From Sharpea porci (GTDB lineage: Bacteria > Bacillota_I > Bacilli_A > Erysipelotrichales > Coprobacillaceae), in the NCBI RefSeq assembly GCF_009695655.1, contig NZ_VUNM01000025.1, forward strand, positions 1-40,787: 40,787 nt of DNA, in the 5' to 3' direction. A model generated the notes under the pieces. It was not told where the DNA came from. It saw only the letters and a list, made by a program, of their open reading frames with translations, and did no database searches. The stretch's first letter is position 1; each line of letters starts with the position of its first letter. A program made the position numbers and the translations under genes. Below, piece by piece: positions 32,134-40,787 of this stretch.

Positions 32134-32759
32134 AGACAAATTATTACTTGATAATGATGTTGTTGTGCTATGTGAATATGGACAATATGATGCACAGAAT
32201 GAAGCTGATTTTACTGCTTTAAAAAAGGTAAACATAAACATCAATAGCTATGATCTTTTCATGTCAAAAATTGTCCAAGGAACAGCGGATGGTGGTATTG
32301 CACCCGTGACAGTAATCACGAGAAAGTCATTGAACAATCATATCGATGATAATTTCACCTATAGCACAACTTTTTGGTACTCTTCATTTAAAGAATGATC
32401 ACTATCCTGAAATAATTGCCTTACATACCGCTCCACCTTTAGCTATGTTGAAGAATGAATGGCAAAATGATTTACAATTGATCAGTGATAAATTGATCAA
32501 TAAGTATCCCGATGCGATTATTCTTGGCGACTTCAATGCAACTTTGCGTCATGGTAGTTTAAGTACCATTAAGACACATAAAGATGTCCTCAATGCTTTA
32601 CCCTTCTGGAAGAGGGGAACTTGGCATACTCAGATGCCTTGGTTTATTCGCTCATCCATTGATCACATACTTGTCCCTAGAGACTATAAAATAAAAAGTG
32701 TTGCGGTGATGGATTTAGGAGAGTCTGATCATACATGCATTCAGGTTAATCTTATATAG
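32134..32759 (+). pseudogene. Endonuclease/exonuclease/phosphatase-family protein, 5'-truncated and frameshifted
   Basis: Frame one gives LLLDNDVVVLCEYGQYDAQ to about 32370, the usual domain start where the metal-binding Glu is found. The rest continues in another frame as FGTLHLKNDHYPEIIALHTA, then IILGDFNATLRHG (GDFN motif), IDHILV and ESDHTCIQV (SDH motif), the canonical EEP C-terminus. The frame change lies near a T-run at about 32366-32371. The 5' portion is missing: the IS element directly abuts the fragment and no matching N-terminus lies on its other side. Such proteins are DNases, sphingomyelinase-like or inositol phosphatases; the original role is unknown. Confidence 0.85.
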
Positions 32760-32760
32760 A

Positions 32761-32800
32761 AATGTCCCCTTCACTAAGTTATTAAGGTGGGGGCATTTTT
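32761..32800 (+). terminator. Terminator after the EEP pseudogene
   Basis: AATGTCCCC pairs with GGGGGCATT (one G-U pair), then TTTT. It follows the stop codon at once, confirming that the remnant was a real gene. Confidence 0.8.
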
Positions 32801-32862
32801 ATTTTTATTTCTTAAGAATATAGGTTCATGGTAGAATAATTGAGAAGAGTGAGGTGATTATA

Positions 32863-33136
32863 TTGAATACATTTTCCATTGCCTTATGTGATGATGATCC
32901 AGTCATTCATAGAATAGTTCTACAAAATATCGAGTCTTTCTATAAAAGTAAAAAATATATCAGTGAATATACAAAGTTATTATCATGCTATGAATATACT
33001 AAATGATGCTAAAAATCATTAAGTTGTTCTTATGGATATTGATTTTCCTGATATTGATGGCATTGAGGTTGCAAAAAGATTAAAGATTATTCATCCGAAT
33101 AGTAAAGTTGAACGCTTCAAAGATGGATATCTATAA
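32863..33136 (+). pseudogene. Response regulator (AgrA/LytTR-type) remnant
   Basis: A TTG start with GAGGTG upstream begins NTFSIALCDDDPVIHRIVLQ, the receiver-domain N-terminus with its acidic pair. A stop at 33004-33006 ends that frame; the domain continues one frame over with NILNDAKNH, a second stop, then VVLMDIDFPDIDGIEVAKRL, which holds the phosphorylated Asp. It ends after HPNSKV where unrelated sequence begins. The LytTR DNA-binding half is gone. At least a frameshift, a nonsense codon and a large deletion are present. Confidence 0.8.
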
Positions 33137-33141
33137 AAATA

Positions 33142-33342
33142 GGAGAAGGTAGTTTTTTTTGGTCAGTAACTATTTCTAATGCGACATTGAATACTTCTAT
33201 GTTGAAGACTTCTAAAACTGATAAGAAAAACCATGGCTTTGGGCTGAAACATGTCAAAGAAATAGTGAAATAGTATGATGGAAATTTTAATTATGAGTTA
33301 CTACAAAATTGTTTTATTGCCAATATCACATTAAGAAAGTGA
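33142..33342 (+). pseudogene. AgrC-like histidine kinase, ATPase-domain remnant
   Basis: The frame reads EGSFFWSVTISNATLNTSML, then TSKTDKKNHGFGLKHVKEIV, a stop where a Lys codon is expected, and YDGNFNYELLQNCFIANITL to the stop at 33342. HGFGLKHV is the G-box of GHKL-type sensor kinases that partner LytTR regulators. The sensor, dimerisation and N-box parts are missing; the join to the regulator remnant at about 33115-33141 looks like one deletion that removed over a kilobase. Confidence 0.8.
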
Positions 33343-33374
33343 TATATCTTTGTTGAATAGATATTAGATAGCAT

Positions 33375-33407
33375 AAAACGCTTAAATTTCTTGTTTAAGC
33401 GTTTTTT
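33375..33407 (+). terminator. Terminator after the two-component remnant
   Basis: AAAACGCTTAAA pairs with TTTAAGCGTTTT around a 7-nt loop, then TT. It probably served the lost kinase gene and now isolates yaaA-recF. Confidence 0.85.
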
Positions 33408-33513
33408 GGTTAAAGTAATGGTAGAATATGGTTTTTATGGAATGCTTTTTCTGTACTAAAATTCGCATATTTGTGCTATAATAGGCAAGTATGAGAAAGG
33501 ACAGTGTAGTTTC

Positions 33514-33716
33514 ATGAAAGATTTAGAAATATCAACTGAATATATTACTCTAGGACAAGCGATGAAACTTTCTGGTGCTGCTTCTTCTGGCTTTGAGGCG
33601 AAGGTGCTCATTCAAGAAGGTGATGTCACTGTAAATGGTGAAGTAGATACACGTCGTGGTAAGAAGCTCTATGATGGTGATATATTTGGTTATGACGGTG
33701 AAACGTATCGTATTAC

Positions 33717-33735
<19 letters not shown>
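33514..33735 (+). CDS. yaaA: S4-domain RNA-binding protein YaaA
   Basis: This 73-residue protein is almost wholly an S4 RNA-binding fold: ITLGQAMKLSGAASSGFEAK, VNGEVDTRRGKKLYDGD. It is the short protein conserved between dnaN and recF in Firmicutes (YaaA/RlbA in Bacillus), of uncertain role, perhaps in ribosome assembly. AGAAAGGA lies about 13 nt before the ATG. Its 3' end overlaps recF by 19 nt. Likely promoter: a TATAAT (33478-33483) upstream, after the foreign segment. Confidence 0.92.
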
Positions 33736-36736
<3,001 letters not shown>

Positions 36737-36750
36737 GGAAGGAGTATGAA

Positions 36751-39240
36751 ATGGACGATCAACACAATATTGAAGAAAAAGGCGTTCGTAATATTAATCT
36801 TACGAGCGAAATGCGTAAGTCTTTCCTTGAATACGCAATGTCAGTTATTATCTCACGTGCTCTTCCTGATGCAAGAGACGGGTTAAAGCCAGTTCAAAGA
36901 CGTATTATTTATGGTATGAATGAATTAGGCTGTTATAGTGATAAACCATTTAAGAAGTCGGCAAGAATTGTCGGGGATGTTATGGGTAAATATCACCCTC
37001 ATGGTGATAGTTCCATCTATGAAGCCTTAGTTCGTATGGCCCAGGATTTCTCTTATCGTTACATGCTTGTCGATGGTCATGGTAACTTTGGTTCCATCGA
37101 TGGAGATGGCGCAGCCGCCATGCGTTATACGGAATCACGTATGAGTAAGATTTGTATGGAAATGGTAAGAGACATCAACAAAGATACAATCGACTTTGTC
37201 CCTAACTATGATGGTGAAGAAAAGGAACCATCTGTACTACCTTCAAGAATACCAAACTTACTCATTAATGGTACAACAGGTATTGCCGTAGGTATGGCAA
37301 CAAACATGGCTCCCCATAACTTAGGTGAAGTTGTTGATGGCTTATTGGCTTATTCCAAGAATAGAGACATGTCAGTAACGGAACTGATGGAATATATCAA
37401 AGGTCCTGATTTCCCAACTGGTGCCTATATTCTAGGTAAATCAGCTATTAAGAAAGCTTTTGAAACAGGTCAAGGTCTCATTGTCATGCGTGCAAGATCT
37501 GAAATAGAAGATATTGGTTCGAATAAGAAAGCTATTATCGTTACTGAAATTCCATATATGGTCAATAAGGCAAGACTTATTGAAAAGATTGCTGAACATG
37601 TCAAGAATAAGAATATTGATGGTATTACGGAATTACGTGATGAATCAAGTAGAGAAGGTATTCGTATTGTCATTGAATTACGTCGTGATGTACAGCCTGA
37701 AGTTATTCTTAACCAACTCTACAAACTCACTTCTTTACAGACTACATTTGGTGTCAATAACACAGCTATTGTCAATGATGAACCTAAAACACTCACATTG
37801 AAAGATATGTTGGATATCTATTTGAATCACCAGGAAGATGTTATTCGTAGAAGAACAGCCTTTGACTTAAAGAAGGCTGAAGACAGAGCACATATCTTAG
37901 AAGGCTTAAAACGTGCCATTGATAATATTGATGCCATTATTGCCTTAATCCGCTCTTCACGTACAACAGAAATCATCCAACAAAGATTAATGGATGAATT
38001 CAATATGTCTGATCGCCAGGCTAAAGCTATTCGTGAAATGCAGTTACAGCGTCTCGCTGGTTTGGAAAGAGAAAAGATTGAAAATGAATTAAAGGCATTA
38101 TTGGAACTGATTGCGGACTTAAAGGATATTCTTGCGAATGAAGAACGTGTTCTTGAAATTATTCGTGATGAATTAACTGAGATTAAGAATAAGTATGGTG
38201 ATGAACGTCGTACTGAAATCATTCAAGGAACATTTGATATCGAAGATGAAGATCTTATTCCTGAAGAAGACGTTATTATTTCGATGACGACAAATGGCTA
38301 TGTCAAGAGAATGCCAGTTGATACTTATAAAGCCCAGAATAGGGGTGGCAAGGGTGTCAAAGGTATGGCTACAAACAATGATGATGTCGTTAAAGACATT
38401 ATCAATATGTCTACTCATGATGACTTACTAGTCTTTACAAACTTTGGTAAGGTTTATCGTATGAAGGGATATAATATTCCTGAATTCGGACGTACTGCCA
38501 AAGGTCTACCTATTGTCAACCTTCTCAACATGGACAAAAATGAAAGCGTCAAGACAATGATCTCCATCCATCGTGATAATGTATCTGACGAACATTTCTT
38601 ATTCTTTGTCACAAAGAATGGTATTGTCAAACGTACAAAGATCAGTGAATTCGAAAATATTCGTACATCGGGTAAGATTGCGATTAGCCTAAGAGATGAT
38701 GATGAACTTGTTGATGTCAAATTAACAGATGGTCATTCCGAAATTCTCTTAGCAGCATCTAACGGTAAAGCCATTCGCTTTGATGAGAATGATGTCCGTG
38801 AAATGGGCAGAACAGCCAGTGGTGTACGTGGTATGAATGTTGATGGAGCCCATATTGTTGGGGTGACAACATCCCTTGAAGGCAGCAAAGTGCTTGTCGT
38901 GACGGAATATGGTTATGGCAAGATTTCACCTGCTGATGAATATCGTCTTGCACATCGTGGTGGTAAGGGTGTTAAGACACTTAATGTCACAAGTAAGAAT
39001 GGTGACCTTGTTGCGATTAAGGCCGTAGAAGGTGATGAAGACCTCATGATTATGACAAGTGAAGGTATTGTCATCAGATTACCTATGGAACAGGTCAAAG
39101 AAGCTGGTCGTGCAACACAGGGTGTACGCCTTATTCGTGTTAATGATGGTTCAGTTGTCTCTTCTATCTCCGTTGTCGATAAAACAGAGGAATCTGAAGA
39201 AACAGCACAAACAAATGAAACAGAAGAGAGTCAGGAATAA
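36751..39240 (+). CDS. gyrA: DNA gyrase subunit A
   Basis: The 829-residue protein has the breakage-reunion domain with catalytic Tyr in [10 protein letters not shown], the quinolone region [15 protein letters not shown] (Ser at the position equivalent to E. coli Ser83, so no classical resistance change there), and the C-terminal beta-pinwheel. The GyrA box reads QNRGGKG where the E. coli form is QRRGGKG; this box distinguishes gyrase from topoisomerase IV, and gyrase identity is further backed by the gene's position. The C-terminus is a Glu/Thr-rich acidic tail. It starts 14 nt after gyrB with AAGGAGT 8 nt upstream. Confidence 0.97.
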   Translation: MDDQHNIEEKGVRNINLTSEMRKSFLEYAMSVIISRALPDARDGLKPVQRRIIYGMNELGCYSDKPFKKSARIVGDVMGKYHPHGDSSIYEALVRMAQDFSYRYMLVDGHGNFGSIDGDGAAAMRYTESRMSKICMEMVRDINKDTIDFVPNYDGEEKEPSVLPSRIPNLLINGTTGIAVGMATNMAPHNLGEVVDGLLAYSKNRDMSVTELMEYIKGPDFPTGAYILGKSAIKKAFETGQGLIVMRARSEIEDIGSNKKAIIVTEIPYMVNKARLIEKIAEHVKNKNIDGITELRDESSREGIRIVIELRRDVQPEVILNQLYKLTSLQTTFGVNNTAIVNDEPKTLTLKDMLDIYLNHQEDVIRRRTAFDLKKAEDRAHILEGLKRAIDNIDAIIALIRSSRTTEIIQQRLMDEFNMSDRQAKAIREMQLQRLAGLEREKIENELKALLELIADLKDILANEERVLEIIRDELTEIKNKYGDERRTEIIQGTFDIEDEDLIPEEDVIISMTTNGYVKRMPVDTYKAQNRGGKGVKGMATNNDDVVKDIINMSTHDDLLVFTNFGKVYRMKGYNIPEFGRTAKGLPIVNLLNMDKNESVKTMISIHRDNVSDEHFLFFVTKNGIVKRTKISEFENIRTSGKIAISLRDDDELVDVKLTDGHSEILLAASNGKAIRFDENDVREMGRTASGVRGMNVDGAHIVGVTTSLEGSKVLVVTEYGYGKISPADEYRLAHRGGKGVKTLNVTSKNGDLVAIKAVEGDEDLMIMTSEGIVIRLPMEQVKEAGRATQGVRLIRVNDGSVVSSISVVDKTEESEETAQTNETEESQE

Positions 39241-39254
39241 TATTCCTGGCTTTT
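39229..39254 (+). terminator. Terminator of the yaaA-recF-gyrB-gyrA operon
   Basis: CAGGAATA and TATTCCTG form an 8-bp stem with a minimal loop, extended by AG and CT, then TTTTC. It overlaps the gyrA stop. Confidence 0.75.
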
Positions 39255-39332
39255 CTCTTACATTGAAACCTGTCTTTTTTTTTAGATATGATTGTTGTAT
39301 AATCATCATGTATATAGTCAAAGGAGATTATC

Positions 39333-40619
39333 ATGATTGATATTGCAAGATTAAGAGAAGATCCTGAATCTGTCAGAGAGAATATTCGTAAAAAGTTCCA
39401 GGATCATAAATTACCATTAGTAGATGAAGCATTAAAGCTTGATCAAGCGAAAAGAGCATCAGAAACAGAAGGTTCTGAATTAAGAGCAGAAAAGAATAAG
39501 ATTTCTAAATCAATTGGTCAGTTGATGAGAGAAGGCAAGAAGGAAGAAGCTGAAGCTGCGAAAGCAAGAGTAAAGGAAATTAATGAAAAGCTTCCTGAAT
39601 TAGAAGCAACACAAAAAGAAACAACACAGAAACTTCTTGAAGTGATGTATCAGATTCCTAATTTCATTGATCCATCAGTCCCAATTGGCAAAGATGATTC
39701 AGAGAATGTAGAAGTTGAAAGATTTGGTGAACCTGTTGTTCCTCCATATGAAATTCCTCATCATGCCGATATTATTCATAGAGTCAATGGTATGGATAAA
39801 GAATCTGCAGGTCGTACTTCAGGTGAAGGTTTCTATTATCTAATTGGTGATATTGCCCGTTTACATGAAGCGATGATTGCTTATGCAAGAGACTACATGA
39901 TTGATAAAGGCTTTACTTATTGTGTACCACCATTCATGATTAGAAGTAATGTCGTTAATGGAGTTATGTCTTTTGAAGAAATGGATGCCATGATGTATAA
40001 GATTGAAGGGGAAGACCTTTATTTAATTGGTACATCAGAACATTCTATGATTGGTCGTTTCCAGGGACAAATTGTTGAATCGGATAAACTTCCAATTAGA
40101 ATGACATCATATTCACCATGTTTCCGTAAGGAAGGTGGCTCACATGGTCTTGAAGAAAGAGGTCTCTATCGTGTTCACCAGTTTGAAAAGGAAGAAATGA
40201 TTGTTCTTTGTGAACCAGAAAATTCTATGGAAGAATATGAAAAGATGTGGCGTTATACTGTTGATGTCTTTAGAAATATGGATGTTCCAGTAAGACAGTT
40301 AGAATGTTGTTCTGGTGATTTAGCTGACTTAAAAGTTAAGTCATGTGATGTCGAAGCATGGTCACCACGCCAGAAAAAGTATTTCGAAGTAGGTTCATGT
40401 TCTACCCTTGGTGATGCGCAGGCAAGAAGACTTGGTATTCGTGCTAAGAACGAAAAGGGCACATACTACTTACATACATTAAATAACACAGTTGTTGCTT
40501 CTCCTAGAGGCATGATTGCAGTTATTGAAAACAATTATAATGAAGATGGTTCAATCAATATTCCTAAAGTATTACAGCCTTATATGGGTGGTAAGACAAA
40601 GATTGTTACTCAGGATTAA
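39333..40619 (+). CDS. serS: Seryl-tRNA synthetase
   Basis: SerS charges tRNA-Ser and, first, tRNA-Sec where present. The 428-residue class II enzyme has the N-terminal coiled-coil arm (about residues 30-100, charged KNKISKSIGQLMREGKKEEA), motif 2 in SPCFRKEGGSHGLEERGLYRV (split: FRKE...GLYR), and motif 3 in NNTVVASPRGMIAVIE. It has AAAGGAG 7 nt upstream and a -10 TATAAT at about 39296-39301. No T-box leader is present in the 92-nt gap. It often follows gyrA near Firmicutes origins. Confidence 0.97.
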   Translation: MIDIARLREDPESVRENIRKKFQDHKLPLVDEALKLDQAKRASETEGSELRAEKNKISKSIGQLMREGKKEEAEAAKARVKEINEKLPELEATQKETTQKLLEVMYQIPNFIDPSVPIGKDDSENVEVERFGEPVVPPYEIPHHADIIHRVNGMDKESAGRTSGEGFYYLIGDIARLHEAMIAYARDYMIDKGFTYCVPPFMIRSNVVNGVMSFEEMDAMMYKIEGEDLYLIGTSEHSMIGRFQGQIVESDKLPIRMTSYSPCFRKEGGSHGLEERGLYRVHQFEKEEMIVLCEPENSMEEYEKMWRYTVDVFRNMDVPVRQLECCSGDLADLKVKSCDVEAWSPRQKKYFEVGSCSTLGDAQARRLGIRAKNEKGTYYLHTLNNTVVASPRGMIAVIENNYNEDGSINIPKVLQPYMGGKTKIVTQD

Positions 40620-40621
40620 TT

Positions 40622-40652
40622 AAAAAGAAGATTCGCTTGAATCTTCTTTTTT
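40622..40652 (+). terminator. Terminator after serS
   Basis: AAAAAGAAGATTC-GCTT-GAATCTTCTTTTT, a 13-bp stem ending in a T-run. The A-run on the 5' side would let it act for a minus-strand gene too. Confidence 0.88.
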
Positions 40653-40787
40653 AGAGCTTATTTTGAGCCTTCATTAACATTAGTGGGTAATATTCCAGCT
40701 TCAATGAATGAATTTATATAACTTTATATAGAAAAACCACTAAATATCATTTATCGTTAAGTCGACCAAAACCACGAGAGGATGATA
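40653..40787. other. Right-edge stretch; possible C-terminus of a minus-strand gene
   Basis: Nothing is certain here. On the minus strand an open frame enters from the right edge and ends at 40747-40749 with the peptide SSSRGFGRLNDK, plausible as a protein C-terminus, but 12 codons are too few to judge. Confidence 0.2.

Noticed and set aside
32863-33342. A novel short two-gene system
   Set aside because: Stops, a frameshift and missing domains show it is a decayed regulator and kinase pair.

Overview
The window is chromosomal DNA from a low-GC Gram-positive bacterium and spans the replication origin. Gene content (rpmH-rnpA-yidC-jag on one side, dnaA-dnaN then yaaA-recF-gyrB-gyrA-serS on the other), AT-rich codon use, strong AGGAG-type ribosome sites and a glycyl-radical enzyme cluster fit a gut anaerobe of the Firmicutes. 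An Erysipelotrichia-like host (Catenibacterium/Kandleria/Coprobacillus type) is my best guess, from overall protein flavour only; no rRNA is present to confirm it. Nearly all genes point away from the origin at about 23.7-25.5 kb: left-arm genes lie on the minus strand and right-arm genes on the plus strand.

Left arm, from far to near the origin. (1) 1-3061: the 5' 1020 codons of a very large secreted surface adhesin that runs off the window. (2) 3.1-5.6 kb: an AT-rich accessory stretch with one Fic-domain gene carrying an N-terminal helix-turn-helix; it is bracketed by a duplicated 52-bp terminator and has a 13-bp inverted-repeat operator candidate upstream. (3) 5.6-12.0 kb: a glycyl-radical dehydratase (GRE), its divergently transcribed activase, a fructose-6-phosphate-aldolase-type enzyme, a glycerol-dehydrogenase-type enzyme and a DeoR-family regulator. 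The last two enzymes fit a route ending in hydroxyacetone and 1,2-propanediol, and the GRE and regulator promoters share an operator-like motif. (4) 12.4-16.1 kb: a lysine-riboswitch-controlled operon, free-standing ACT protein-dapA-dapB-lysA. (5) 16.2-18.1 kb on the plus strand: a membrane metallophosphoesterase and a PRD-only protein. (6) 18.1-23.6 kb: three small membrane proteins, mnmE, an MFS transporter, jag/khpB, yidC, rnpA and rpmH.

Origin. Thirteen DnaA-box-like 9-mers lie between rpmH and dnaA and about six more between dnaA and dnaN, giving a bipartite origin of the Bacillus type.

Right arm. The normally tight dnaN-yaaA-recF-gyrB-gyrA block is split by about 6.8 kb of accessory DNA (26.7-33.5 kb). 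This holds a lactococcin-972-like bacteriocin operon (short secreted precursor, multi-pass FtsX-like membrane protein, ABC ATPase), an IS200/IS605 element with a broken tnpA and an intact tnpB, a decayed endonuclease/exonuclease/phosphatase-family gene, and the wreck of an AgrA/AgrC-type two-component system. yaaA-recF-gyrB-gyrA and serS then follow. The bacteriocin operon is the most interesting system in the window; the glycyl-radical pathway and the Fic module are next.
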